Assembly: GCF_025809055.1 (NCBI RefSeq)
Contig: NZ_CP075529.1
Coordinates: 496,001 to 560,000, forward strand
Direction: 5' to 3'
Length of the DNA: 64,000 bases
Source: Devosia sp.
GTDB taxonomy: Bacteria; Pseudomonadota; Alphaproteobacteria; Rhizobiales; Devosiaceae
The notes beneath the pieces are model-generated. The model searched no databases and was not told the DNA's origin. It saw only the letters and a list, made by a program, of their open reading frames with translations. The position numbers and the translations under genes were made by a program. Positions 50,775 through 59,382 of this stretch are shown here, piece after piece; position 1 is the first letter of the stretch, and the number at the start of each line of letters is the position of its first letter.

Positions 50775-52106
50775 ATGACCTATCCGATCCGTTCGGCGGC
50801 ACTGGCCGCCCTGACGCTTGCACTGTCCACGTCCACTGCCTTTGCGCAGACGGAAATCAACTGGTGGCATTCCATGGGTGGCGAACTGGGCGAGCGCCTC
50901 GAAGCCATCGCGGCCGACTTCAACGCCAGCCAATCCGACTATGTCGTAGTGCCGAGCTATCGTGGTGAATACGAAGAATCCATGGTCAACACCATCGCCG
51001 CCTTCCGCGCCGGCGAGCAGCCGCACCTGGTGCAGGTCTATGAAGTCGGCACCGGCACGATGATGGCCGCCAAGGGCGCCGTCTATCCGGTCTATCAGCT
51101 GATGGCCGACCACGGCAGCAACTTCGATCCTGCCGCCTTCCTGCCGGTGGTGACGGGCTATTACACCGACACCGAGGGCAACATGCTCTCGATGCCGTTC
51201 AACTCCTCGACGCCGATCCTCTACTACAACAAGGCTGCCTTCGAGGCTGCGGGCCTTGATGCCAATACCCCGCCCAAGACCTGGGAAGAGGTTGAGCAGT
51301 TCAGCCAGCAGATCCTGGACGCCGAAGCGGCCCAGTGCGGCTTCACCATGGCCTATACCGCCACCTGGACTGGCACCGAAAACCTGTCGGCCTTGCACAA
51401 TGTTGCCTATGGCACGCTGGAAAACGGCTTTGGTGGCCTGTCGAGCGAATTGACCTTCAACCACCCGATCGCCGTTCGCCTGTGGGAAAAGCTGGCCGAA
51501 TGGCAGGCTTCGGGCATCTACGCCTATGGCGGTCCGGCAGGCGGCGCCGACAATGCGCCAAAGTTCTATTCGGGCGAATGCGCCATGTACATGAACTCCT
51601 CCGCCTCGCGCGCCGGCGTTCTGGCCAATGCCGAGGGTTTTGAGGTTGGTTTCGGCATGCTGCCGGTCTTCGGTGACGTTGCCGGTGCACCGCAGAACTC
51701 GATCATTGGTGGCGCGACCCTCTGGACGCTGTCCGGTCATGAGGATGCCGAATATGACGGCGTTGCTGCCTTCCTGACCTACCTGTCCTCGCCGGAAGTC
51801 CAGGCTGCCTGGCACCAGGCCACCGGCTACCTGCCGGTTACGCTTGCCGCCTATGAACTGAGCCAGGAACAGGGTTATTACGAAGCCAATCCGGGCTCGG
51901 ACATTGCCATCAAGCAGATCAACCTCAACCCGCCCACCGAGAACTCCAAGGGCCTGCGTTATGGCAACATGCCGCAGATCCGCACCGTTCTCGATGAGGA
52001 ACTGCAGGCAGTGCTGAACGGTCAGAAGACCGCCCAGGAAGCCCTCGACTCCGCCGTCGAGCGTGGCAACCAGATCGTCCGCGAATTCGAAGCCGCCAAC
52101 CAGTAA
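50775..52106 (+). CDS. ugpB: sn-glycerol-3-phosphate ABC transporter substrate-binding protein
   Basis: UgpB binds glycerol-3-phosphate or glycerophosphodiesters in the periplasm. The 443-residue protein has a Sec signal (AALAALTLALSTSTAFAQ) and then the UgpB start TEINWWHSMGGELGERLEAIAADFNASQ. Further conserved stretches are MPFNSSTPILYYNKAAFEAAGLD, AYTATWTGTENLSALHN and SSPEVQAAWHQATGYLPVT. The ATG follows GGGAGACAA. It leads the ugpBAEC operon; a 10-bp intercistronic stem follows it. Confidence 0.93.
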   Translation: MTYPIRSAALAALTLALSTSTAFAQTEINWWHSMGGELGERLEAIAADFNASQSDYVVVPSYRGEYEESMVNTIAAFRAGEQPHLVQVYEVGTGTMMAAKGAVYPVYQLMADHGSNFDPAAFLPVVTGYYTDTEGNMLSMPFNSSTPILYYNKAAFEAAGLDANTPPKTWEEVEQFSQQILDAEAAQCGFTMAYTATWTGTENLSALHNVAYGTLENGFGGLSSELTFNHPIAVRLWEKLAEWQASGIYAYGGPAGGADNAPKFYSGECAMYMNSSASRAGVLANAEGFEVGFGMLPVFGDVAGAPQNSIIGGATLWTLSGHEDAEYDGVAAFLTYLSSPEVQAAWHQATGYLPVTLAAYELSQEQGYYEANPGSDIAIKQINLNPPTENSKGLRYGNMPQIRTVLDEELQAVLNGQKTAQEALDSAVERGNQIVREFEAANQ

Positions 52107-52123
52107 GCGCTTCTGCACACCAG

Positions 52124-52150
52124 GGAAGCCGGCTCGACGGGCCGGCTTCC
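52124..52150 (+). promoter_or_regulatory. intercistronic hairpin between ugpB and ugpA
   Basis: A perfect 10-bp stem GGAAGCCGGC / GCCGGCTTCC with a seven-base loop. There is no clear T-run, so it more likely protects upstream mRNA from 3' decay or gives partial termination, raising the ratio of binding protein to permease. Confidence 0.7.
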
Positions 52151-52168
52151 GCTTTCCGGACGGCGGAC

Positions 52169-53053
52169 ATGGATACCAAACGCACTGTTTTTCCGAGCAA
52201 GGGCCTGCCATATCTTCTGGTGGCGCCGCAGCTTGCGATTACCCTCATTTTCTTCATCTGGCCGGCGAGCCAGGCGGTAAAATCCTCCTTCGAGCGGCAG
52301 GATCCCTTTGGCCTGTCCACCCAGTTCGTCGGGCTGACCCACTACCTGCGCCTGTTCCAGGACCCGCTCTACCTCACCTCCATCGGACGAACCGCCCTGT
52401 TTGCGGTAGCCGTTACCGCCATATCCATGGGCGTGGCGCTGCTGCTCGCGGTCGCCGTCAGCCGGGTCATCCGCACGGCCAATGCCTATACGACCATGCT
52501 GGTCTGGCCCTATGCAGTGGCGCCCGTCGTTGCGGGCATGCTGTTCTGGTTCCTGTTCAACAGCGCCACGGGTCACCTGGCCTATCTGCTGCGCTATTTC
52601 GGCGTGGTCTGGAATGCCAATCTCAACGGCGACCACGCCATGATCCTGGTGATCCTGGCGGCGAGCTGGAAGCAGATATCGTACAATTTCCTGTTCTTTC
52701 TCGCCGGCATGCAATCGGTGCCGCAATCTTTGACCGAAGCCGCGGCAATCGACGGGGCAGGGCCTCTCAAGCGCTTCTGGACCATCGTCTTCCCGCTGCT
52801 GTCGCCGACGACCTTCTTCCTGTTCATCGTCAACGTGAACTACGTCATGTTCGACACCTTCGGCATCATCGCCGCGACCACCAATGGCGGGCCGAACCAG
52901 GCCACCAATGTGCTGGTCTACAAGGTCTATTCGGACGGGTTCATCGGCCTCAACCTGGGGTCGTCCTCGGCCCAGTCGGTCGTGCTGATGGCCTTCGTCA
53001 TCCTCCTCACCATCGTGCAGTTCCGCTATGTGGAACGGCGCGTTCAGTATTGA
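52169..53053 (+). CDS. ugpA: glycerol-3-phosphate ABC transporter permease UgpA
   Basis: A 294-residue permease with six membrane segments. The start reads FPSKGLPYLLVAPQLAITLIFFIWPA, and the cytoplasmic EAA loop is TEAAAIDGAGPLKRFWTIVFPLLSPT around residues 190-215, which contacts the ATPase. NYVMFDTFGIIAATTNGGPNQAT is typical of UgpA. It is the second gene of the operon, seven bases before ugpE. Confidence 0.93.
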   Translation: MDTKRTVFPSKGLPYLLVAPQLAITLIFFIWPASQAVKSSFERQDPFGLSTQFVGLTHYLRLFQDPLYLTSIGRTALFAVAVTAISMGVALLLAVAVSRVIRTANAYTTMLVWPYAVAPVVAGMLFWFLFNSATGHLAYLLRYFGVVWNANLNGDHAMILVILAASWKQISYNFLFFLAGMQSVPQSLTEAAAIDGAGPLKRFWTIVFPLLSPTTFFLFIVNVNYVMFDTFGIIAATTNGGPNQATNVLVYKVYSDGFIGLNLGSSSAQSVVLMAFVILLTIVQFRYVERRVQY

Positions 53054-53060
53054 GCGCATC

Positions 53061-53900
53061 ATGGTCGAAAACCGCCCATTCCTTGCCGTCCTCACCCATC
53101 TCGTCCTGATCGTTGGCGTCCTGGTCATAGCCTTCCCGGTCTATGTCGCGGTCATTGCCATGACCCATAGCAAGGAGACGCTGTCGCTCTCGGCGCCGCT
53201 CCTCCCGGGGGGCGAACTGTTCACCAATATCGCGCTGGTCTGGAACTACGATCCGCCCGGGATGCCACCATTCTGGCGCATGGTCTGGAACTCCACCTGG
53301 ATGGCCCTGATCATCATGGCCGGCAAGATTTCCATCTCAATCATCTCCGCTTACGCCATCGTCTATTTCCGCTTTCCGTTCAGGACCCTTGCCTTCTGGC
53401 TGATCTTCATCACGCTGATGCTGCCCGTGGAGGTGCGCATCATCCCAACCTATGAGGTTGTCGCCAATCTGGGCCTGCTCAACTCCTATGCCGGCCTCAC
53501 TGTGCCCCTCATCGCCTCGGCGACGGCAACCTTCCTGTTCCGGCAGTTCTTCATGACCATTCCGGACGAGATGATGGAGGCCGCGCGGGTCGACGGGGCA
53601 GGGCCGGTCAAGTTCTTCTTCGATATCCTGCTGCCGCTCAGCCGCACCAACATCGCCGCCCTCAGCATCATCCTCTTCATCTATGGCTGGGTGCAGTACC
53701 TCTGGCCCCTGCTGGTGACGACGCGCGAGGAGCATTTCACCCTCATGGTGGGCGTGCGTAGCATGATCGGCCTGGTCGATGTGGACCCGCAGTGGAACAT
53801 GATCATGGCCGCCGCCGTGCTGGCCCTGCTGCCGCCCGTCCTCATCGTCATCTTCATGCAGCGCCTGTTCGTCAAAGGCCTGGTCGAAACGGAGAAATAA
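53061..53900 (+). CDS. ugpE: glycerol-3-phosphate ABC transporter permease UgpE
   Basis: The second permease, 279 residues with six membrane segments. It has the EAA motif MMEAARVDGAGPVKFFFDILLPLSRTNIAAL near residues 170-200 and MLPVEVRIIPTYEVVANLGLLNSYAGL, as in UgpE. The ATG at 53061 begins MVENRPFLAV after the ugpA stop; an upstream in-frame ATG would start within ugpA and is less likely. Confidence 0.93.
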   Translation: MVENRPFLAVLTHLVLIVGVLVIAFPVYVAVIAMTHSKETLSLSAPLLPGGELFTNIALVWNYDPPGMPPFWRMVWNSTWMALIIMAGKISISIISAYAIVYFRFPFRTLAFWLIFITLMLPVEVRIIPTYEVVANLGLLNSYAGLTVPLIASATATFLFRQFFMTIPDEMMEAARVDGAGPVKFFFDILLPLSRTNIAALSIILFIYGWVQYLWPLLVTTREEHFTLMVGVRSMIGLVDVDPQWNMIMAAAVLALLPPVLIVIFMQRLFVKGLVETEK

Positions 53901-53905
53901 CAAGA

Positions 53906-54949
53906 ATGGCTAGCATCGACCTCAAAGGCGTCCGCAAGGTCTATCCCGGCAATGTCACCGCGATCCATGCACTCGATCTGTCCATCGCGGATGGAGAGCT
54001 TGTGGTTCTCGTCGGGCCCTCGGGCTGTGGCAAGTCCACCCTGCTGCGCATGATCGCGGGTCTCGAAACCATCACGGACGGCTCGGTCAACATTGGCGAC
54101 GAGGTCGTCAATCGCCGGGAGCCGGCGGAGCGGGACATCGCCATGGTGTTCCAGAATTACGCGCTATATCCGCATATGAGCGTCCGCCAGAACCTCGAAT
54201 ACGGGCTGCGCAATCGCCGGACGCCGCGCGACGAAATCGAGCGCCGGGTGACCGAGGCCGCGCGGGTGCTCGAAATCACGCCCTTCCTCGACCGCAAGCC
54301 GCGGCAGCTTTCAGGGGGGCAGCGCCAGCGCGTCGCCATGGGGCGGGCCATTGTCCGCCAGCCCAAGGCGTTTCTGTTCGACGAGCCCCTGAGCAATCTC
54401 GACGCCAAGCTGCGCGGGCAGATGCGCATCGAAATCCGGCGGCTGCAGCGGTCGCTCCAGACAACCAGCGTCTATGTGACCCATGACCAGCTCGAAGCCA
54501 TGACCCTGGCGGATCGCCTCGTGGTGATGAATGCCGGGCGGATCGAGCAGGTCGGCAGGCCCATCGACCTTTACGAGCGCCCCGCCTCGCTGTTCGTGGC
54601 GGGCTTTATCGGCTCGCCGCCGATGAACCTGCTGCCGGTCGAGACGCTGGCGGGCATCGCCCAATCGGCCCTGCCAGAACTGCCATCAGGTGCGGACATC
54701 ATCGGTATCCGGCCGGACCAGATCGTGATGGGGCGTGGCGATGGTATCGTGCTGTCGGGCACGGTCGAGCTGATCGAGCCGGTTGGCGGCGAAAGCCATC
54801 TCTATGTCCGGGTCGAAGGGCTCGACCAGGCTCTGACGCTGGTTCAGCAGGGCAGGACAATGCTGGTCGAGGGCGACCGCGTGGACTTCAGCCTCCCGCC
54901 TGCAGTGCTGCATCCCTTCAATCGCGCCAGCGGTGCGCGCGTCGGGTAA
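53906..54949 (+). CDS. ugpC: glycerol-3-phosphate ABC transporter ATP-binding protein UgpC
   Basis: The 347-residue ATPase has Walker A GPSGCGKSTLLRMIAG (about residues 37-52), signature LSGGQRQRVAMGRAIVR, Walker B KAFLFDEPLSNLDAK, H-loop VTHDQLEAMTLADR and a C-terminal TOBE-type regulatory domain (IRPDQIVMGRGDGIVL). It is five bases after ugpE. The sugar ATPases of this group can be shared between transporters, but the position supports ugpC. Confidence 0.93.
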   Translation: MASIDLKGVRKVYPGNVTAIHALDLSIADGELVVLVGPSGCGKSTLLRMIAGLETITDGSVNIGDEVVNRREPAERDIAMVFQNYALYPHMSVRQNLEYGLRNRRTPRDEIERRVTEAARVLEITPFLDRKPRQLSGGQRQRVAMGRAIVRQPKAFLFDEPLSNLDAKLRGQMRIEIRRLQRSLQTTSVYVTHDQLEAMTLADRLVVMNAGRIEQVGRPIDLYERPASLFVAGFIGSPPMNLLPVETLAGIAQSALPELPSGADIIGIRPDQIVMGRGDGIVLSGTVELIEPVGGESHLYVRVEGLDQALTLVQQGRTMLVEGDRVDFSLPPAVLHPFNRASGARVG

Positions 54950-54961
54950 GGTGATCGACGG

Positions 54962-55312
54962 CTAATGCGCCTTCAGCTTTGCCGGGGCCTTAAACGTCCA
55001 GGCATCCTGAAGGCGCAGGGCCAGTTCTTCGTCCGATATCTTGTCGAGGCGGATGAGCACGGCATCGTAGCCGACAAAATGGTCGGTCTCGAAATAGATG
55101 CCGGGCGAAATCTCCATCAAGAGCACCTTCTGGTCCGTCGGGCATTGCAGCACCGCCGTGGATTCATCGAGCAGGCGCACAAATGTGCTGCCACCGACTT
55201 TGAGGGCCGGTGTGCCGTAGCTTGTGGAGCTCTCGACGGCGTCGAGGCTGTGGGTGCCGGCCAGTCGCAGCAGTCTGTCGAGGGCGGCATTGAGAGCGGC
55301 TTCGGTTGTCAT
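54962..55312 (-). CDS. MmcQ/YjbR-family protein
   Basis: A 116-residue MmcQ/YjbR (CyaY-like fold) protein. Recognisable features are the N-terminal helix LNAALDRLLRLAGTH, TSYGTPALKVGGSTFVRL, a central KVLLMEISPGIYFETDHFVGYDAVLIRL and the closing ISDEELALRLQDAWTFKAP. The family is annotated as DNA-binding on structural grounds, but its role is not established. It is convergent with ugpC, eleven bases apart. Confidence 0.85.
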   Translation of the reverse strand: MTTEAALNAALDRLLRLAGTHSLDAVESSTSYGTPALKVGGSTFVRLLDESTAVLQCPTDQKVLLMEISPGIYFETDHFVGYDAVLIRLDKISDEELALRLQDAWTFKAPAKLKAH

Positions 55313-55389
55313 TTGGCTGACTTCTCCGTGGGTCGATCAAAAACCCATGTCACCAGGCTGGCGCGTCGCCCGCCGATTGGTTACATGCT

Positions 55390-55416
55390 TGTCCTGCCCC
55401 TGAAACCCCCAGGACA
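55390..55416 (+). promoter_or_regulatory. hairpin just upstream of mgtE
   Basis: TGTCCTG / CAGGACA, a perfect 7-bp stem with a 13-base loop (CCCCTGAAACCCC), ends 15 bases before the ATG and just before the AAAAGGG ribosome-binding site. It could influence translation initiation. It does not resemble the long magnesium M-box riboswitch. Confidence 0.35.
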
Positions 55417-55431
55417 CGAAAAGGGCTCCCG

Positions 55432-56847
55432 ATGAGCGAAGATTCCGCAATGGCGCCCGGCGACGACACCGGGATGGAGCACGATGCCTTCCGCGACGAG
55501 GAGGGGCGGATCAGCGCGCTCTGGCTCGAGCGTCTGCGCGCTTTCCTCGATGCCGGCCGGTCGGAAGACGTCACCTTGGTCATGGAGCCGCTGCACACCG
55601 CCGATGTTGGCGACGTGCTCGAGCAGCTCGATCACGATGAGCGTCTCAACCTGGTGCACATGCTGGGGGAAAGCTTTGACTTCTCGGCCCTGACCGAAGT
55701 CGACGAAAGCATCCGCCTCGAAATCATGGAGGCTCTGCCCAACGCCGACATCGCCCGCGGGGTTGCCGAGCTGGACAATGACGATGCGGTCTATCTGCTC
55801 GAAGACCTGGAGCAGGAAGACCGCGACGAAATTCTCTCGGCGCTCCCGACCTTCGAGCGCCTGTCGCTCAAGCGCAGCCTGGATTTCCCCGAAGACTCCG
55901 CCGGCAGGCGGATGCAGACCGATTTCATCGCCATTCCCCCGTTCTGGACGGTGGGCCAGACCATCGACTACCTGCGCTCCGAAAAGGACCTGCCGGACGA
56001 ATTTTACCAGATCTATGTGGTGGACGCGGCCTACAAGGTGCTCGGAACCCTGCCGCTCGACAAATTCCTGCGCACGCCGCGCGCCACCAAGATCGATGCC
56101 ATCATGAACACCACGCTGGTGCTGGTGAACGCCGAGGAAGACCAGGAAGAGGCCGCCCGCAGCTTTGAGCGCTATGACCTGGTCGAAGTCGGCGTGGTGG
56201 ATGAAAACGGCCGCCTGGTAGGCGTATTGACCATCGACGACATCGTCGACGTCATCCAGGAAGAGGCCGAGGAAGACATCCGCCTCATGGCCGGCGTTGG
56301 CGACGAGGACGTCTCGGATACCACCCTCGACACCGTGAAAAGCCGCGTGCCCTGGTTGGTCGTCAATCTGGTGACGGCGGTGCTGGTGTCGCTGGTCATC
56401 GGCCTGTTCAATGCCACCATCGAGCAGATGGTGGCCCTTGCCGTGCTCATGCCCATCGTCGCCTCCATGGGCGGCAATGCCGGCGCGCAGACCATGACCG
56501 TGACCGTCCGGGCCCTGGCCATGCGCGAACTCGATGGCGGACGCCTGCGCCGCCTGATTCGACGCGAAATGGTGGTCGGCTTCGTCAATGGCGTGATCTT
56601 CGCCGTGCTGATCGGGATCGTCACGGCCTTCCGCTATGGCAATATCGAGCTCGGCGTGGTCATCGGTCTGGCCATGGTCATCAATATGATCGTTGCCGGC
56701 ACTTTCGGAATTCTCATCCCCCTGACCTTGGACAAGCTCAAGGCTGATCCGGCCATCGCCTCTGCCGTCTTCGTGACGACGATCACCGATGTCGTTGGTT
56801 TCTTTGCCTTTTTGGGCATTGCGGGGCTCTGGTTCGGGCTGTTCTGA
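55432..56847 (+). CDS. mgtE: magnesium transporter MgtE
   Basis: A 471-residue MgtE. The N-terminal superhelical domain has DVGDVLEQLDHDERLNLVHML and VAELDNDDAVYLLEDLEQEDRDEIL. Two CBS motifs follow (residues about 150-280, VVDENGRLVGVLTIDDIVDVIQEEAEEDI). Then five membrane segments carry the pore motifs PIVASMGGNAGAQT and the acidic channel residue near the C-terminus (TTITDVVGF). The N-domain and CBS region sense cytoplasmic magnesium and close the channel. AAAAGGG precedes the ATG. Confidence 0.95.
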   Translation: MSEDSAMAPGDDTGMEHDAFRDEEGRISALWLERLRAFLDAGRSEDVTLVMEPLHTADVGDVLEQLDHDERLNLVHMLGESFDFSALTEVDESIRLEIMEALPNADIARGVAELDNDDAVYLLEDLEQEDRDEILSALPTFERLSLKRSLDFPEDSAGRRMQTDFIAIPPFWTVGQTIDYLRSEKDLPDEFYQIYVVDAAYKVLGTLPLDKFLRTPRATKIDAIMNTTLVLVNAEEDQEEAARSFERYDLVEVGVVDENGRLVGVLTIDDIVDVIQEEAEEDIRLMAGVGDEDVSDTTLDTVKSRVPWLVVNLVTAVLVSLVIGLFNATIEQMVALAVLMPIVASMGGNAGAQTMTVTVRALAMRELDGGRLRRLIRREMVVGFVNGVIFAVLIGIVTAFRYGNIELGVVIGLAMVINMIVAGTFGILIPLTLDKLKADPAIASAVFVTTITDVVGFFAFLGIAGLWFGLF

Positions 56848-56990
56848 GCGCATTTTCTGCACATTTCAGACCTGTGGACTGTTGCTTTTTGGTCGCTTGC
56901 TTCCCATTTGCGGGCCGGTTAACGATTCATCTACCGGCTCGGCGGACATGTCCCGGCGGGTCGGAGTGGACGACTGACAAGGAGCGATCT

Positions 56991-57092
56991 ATGCGCAGTC
57001 AACTGAAGTCCAATGTCTGGCAGACGATGAGCTGGGCGCTGGTATGCCTCGTATCCATGGGGCTGGTTTTCTCCGTAGTTGCTGGTGTCTGA
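56991..57092 (+). CDS. 33-residue single-pass membrane peptide
   Basis: A very short gene with a perfect AAGGAG ribosome-binding site six bases before the ATG. The product has a basic start (RSQLKSNVW) followed by one hydrophobic helix (MSWALVCLVSMGLVFSVVAGV) that spans the membrane, with one cysteine. It is followed 90 bases downstream by a strong rho-independent terminator. No family is recognised. Size and topology fit small membrane-protein regulators, such as those that bind transporters; mgtE is the upstream neighbour. Confidence 0.6.
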   Translation: MRSQLKSNVWQTMSWALVCLVSMGLVFSVVAGV

Positions 57093-57183
57093 TCGGGTTT
57101 GAGAACGGCCCGGATCAGGCGTGCCGGGATCGGCCCAGCCTGAAGCGCTTTGGCAGAAGCTAGAGTTTTTCACTGATATTACC

Positions 57184-57217
57184 GAAGGGCGCCCCGGCCA
57201 CAGGGCGCCCTTCTTTT
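57184..57217 (+). terminator. rho-independent terminator after the 33-residue gene
   Basis: A perfect 10-bp stem GAAGGGCGCC / GGCGCCCTTC with a ten-base loop, followed by TTTT. It separates the mgtE/small-peptide unit from the downstream GST gene. Confidence 0.85.
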
Positions 57218-57234
57218 CCGGAAGGAAGGCCACG

Positions 57235-57912
57235 ATGAAACTGCTGATCGGGAACCGGAACTATTCGACCTGGTCGCTGCGCCCCTGGCTGGTCCTGCGC
57301 CATTTCGACATCGCCTTCGAGGACGAGGTGCTGCAGCTCTCGGGGCCCCATTGGCGCGAACGGCTGCGGGAGCGCTCGCCCACCGGCAAGGTGCCGGTGC
57401 TTCTCGATGGCGACCTGGTGCTTCCCGAAACCATTGCCATCATCGAATATCTGGCCGACCTCTTTCCGGAAAAGCCGATATGGCCCGCCGACAGGGTGGA
57501 TCGCGCCCGGGCGCGCGGGGCTGCGGCGGAGATGCATGGTGGTTTTTCTGCCCTGCGCGGGCACGCGCCCATGAACCTGCGCGCGTCTCACCCGGGTCGG
57601 ATCGATCTCGACACCGTCAGCGCCGATCTGCACCGGGTGGAAACGCTCTGGGGCGAACTGTTGGGCAAGTCGGGCGGCCCATACCTCTTCGGCGCCTTCT
57701 CGGCGGCAGACGCCATGTTTGCGCCGCTGGCGACGCGTTTGCGCACCTACGACCTGCCGGTCTCCGACACGACGGCGCGCTATGTCGAGGCCATCTACTC
57801 ACTGCCCGCTTTCCAGGAGTGGCTGGCCATGGCGCTGCAGGAGCCCTGGATCGTCGATGACGACGAGATCGATGTCATCCAGGGCCGCGTCCAGCCGGGG
57901 ACGCTGGCATGA
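57235..57912 (+). CDS. glutathione S-transferase family protein
   Basis: A 225-residue GST with thioredoxin-like N-terminal and helical C-terminal domains. The active-site region is LLIGNRNYSTWSLRPWLVLRH, where the Ser after Tyr is the likely catalytic residue, and the cis-proline/glutathione motif is GKVPVLLDGDLVLPETIAIIEYLADLF. It resembles the YfcF/zeta-like group, with unknown substrate. GGAAGG lies upstream of the ATG. The stop overlaps the next start (ATGA). Confidence 0.88.
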   Translation: MKLLIGNRNYSTWSLRPWLVLRHFDIAFEDEVLQLSGPHWRERLRERSPTGKVPVLLDGDLVLPETIAIIEYLADLFPEKPIWPADRVDRARARGAAAEMHGGFSALRGHAPMNLRASHPGRIDLDTVSADLHRVETLWGELLGKSGGPYLFGAFSAADAMFAPLATRLRTYDLPVSDTTARYVEAIYSLPAFQEWLAMALQEPWIVDDDEIDVIQGRVQPGTLA

Positions 57913-58334
57913 TCCACATGGTCAAGCTCTGCGTCGGCGTGTCCAGCGTCGAGGAACTGGAAAGCTATCGCGATGAGCGTGCACATTGGTGGGGCGCCGA
58001 CTATGGCGAGGCCGTTCATGTCCATCGCACGCGCATGATGCCCAAGCGCCGCGAGGAGATGGAGGGGAAGGCCTCGATCTATTGGGTCATGTCCGGCGCC
58101 ATTGTCTGCCGGCAGCCCATCCTGCAGCTTGCGCCCTATACCGATGCCGAGGGCAAGGATTTTTGCGACATCATCATGGCCCCGGAAATGGTGCGAACCG
58201 TTCCCTATCCCAAGCGGCCGTTCCAGGGGTGGCGCTATCTGCGCCCTGAGGACGCTCCGCCCGATCTTGGGGCCAATTCCAACGAAAACTCTGCTGAAAT
58301 CGCCGCGGATCTCGCCAAACTCGGCCTGATCTGA
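57909..58334 (+). CDS. DUF1489 family protein
   Basis: A 141-residue protein matching DUF1489, an alphaproteobacterial family without known function. Conserved stretches are HMVKLCVGVSSVEEL, YGEAVHVHRTRMMPKR, SIYWVMSGAIVCRQPIL and AYPKRPFQGWRYL-like YPKRPFQGWRYL. It is soluble. It is translationally coupled to the GST gene by a four-base overlap. Confidence 0.85.
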   Translation: MIHMVKLCVGVSSVEELESYRDERAHWWGADYGEAVHVHRTRMMPKRREEMEGKASIYWVMSGAIVCRQPILQLAPYTDAEGKDFCDIIMAPEMVRTVPYPKRPFQGWRYLRPEDAPPDLGANSNENSAEIAADLAKLGLI

Positions 58335-58464
58335 CCACCGCCTGGTCTGCGCCTGCACCATGGCCGGACACGGCGTTAAGCCTTTAACCTTTGTTCACCA
58401 TATTTTCCTTGTCTGCGACGCCGGCTATGCTCAAAATCCGGCCAACTGATTTGGGGTGTTTGCC

Positions 58465-59361
58465 GTGCGACAGGGTGCGCATGTCATCGTTGTGGGCAAT
58501 GAGAAGGGCGGCTCCGGCAAGTCCACGACGGCCTTTCACCTGGCCGTCTTCCTGCTCTATCAGGGCCACAAGGTCGCTTCCATCGACGTGGACAGCCGCC
58601 AGCAGACCCTGACCCACTATGTCCGGCACCGCCGCGATTGGGCCCGGGCCAAAGGCCTGAGCCTGCCGCATGCGACCCATTTCCACCTGCCGCGGGCCCG
58701 GGGCGACTCGGCCCGCGAAAACCACCGCATCGAGTTCGATCTGTTTCGGCAAGCGCTGGGGGAGGTCGAGGACAAGGCCGATTTCATCGTCGTCGATACG
58801 CCGGGCTTCGATACCAATCTGGCACGGCTGGCGCATTCCCTCGCCGATACGCTGATCACCCCGGTCAATGACAGCCTGATTGACCTGGCCGTCATGGCGC
58901 AGGTCGATCCGGTGACCGGCGAGCCGCGCGAACTCAGCCACTATGCACGTTTGGTGCAGCGGGCGCGCTCCGAGCGGCTGGCGATTGATGGCAAGAACAT
59001 CGATTGGGTTCTGGTGCGCAACCGCATCTCCATGCTGTCATCGCGCAATATGCGGCAGGTGCAGACCATGCTGGAGCGCATTGCCATGCGTCTGGGATGC
59101 CGCGTGGCCGATGGCATTGCCGAGCGCGTCATCTTCCGCTCGCTCTTTGCCACCGGCATGACCGTTTTCGATCCGCTGGATGAAGACCTGCTCGGGGGCG
59201 TGCCGTCCATGTCCCATATGAGCGCGCGTCAGGAGTATCGAAACCTCGTCTCCGCACTCAACCTGCCGGCCCGTTCACGCACCGACGCCCGCAATGCCGT
59301 CCGGTCCAATCTGCCGGACGACATCAATCGCTTCGTTCACATGGCCCGGGGCGACGTGTAG
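58465..59361 (+). CDS. mipZ: division-plane positioning ATPase MipZ
   Basis: MipZ is a ParA-like ATPase of alphaproteobacteria that forms a polar gradient with ParB and blocks FtsZ rings away from midcell. The deviant Walker A is NEKGGSGKSTTAFHLA, followed by ASIDVDSRQQTLTHYVRHR (typical of MipZ) and VVDTPGFDTNLARLAHSLADTLITPVNDS. The protein is about 298 residues. Start: GTG at 58465 with GGGGT close upstream; GTG at 58456 would add three residues. The presence of MipZ, with no Min genes seen, supports the taxonomic guess. Confidence 0.93.
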   Translation: MRQGAHVIVVGNEKGGSGKSTTAFHLAVFLLYQGHKVASIDVDSRQQTLTHYVRHRRDWARAKGLSLPHATHFHLPRARGDSARENHRIEFDLFRQALGEVEDKADFIVVDTPGFDTNLARLAHSLADTLITPVNDSLIDLAVMAQVDPVTGEPRELSHYARLVQRARSERLAIDGKNIDWVLVRNRISMLSSRNMRQVQTMLERIAMRLGCRVADGIAERVIFRSLFATGMTVFDPLDEDLLGGVPSMSHMSARQEYRNLVSALNLPARSRTDARNAVRSNLPDDINRFVHMARGDV

Positions 59362-59382
59362 GGCCGGCGCTGAGCCGGGTAT

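Noticed and set aside
55313..55431. M-box magnesium riboswitch upstream of mgtE
   Set aside because: The intergenic region is about 120 bases with one small hairpin; the large conserved M-box architecture is not visible.
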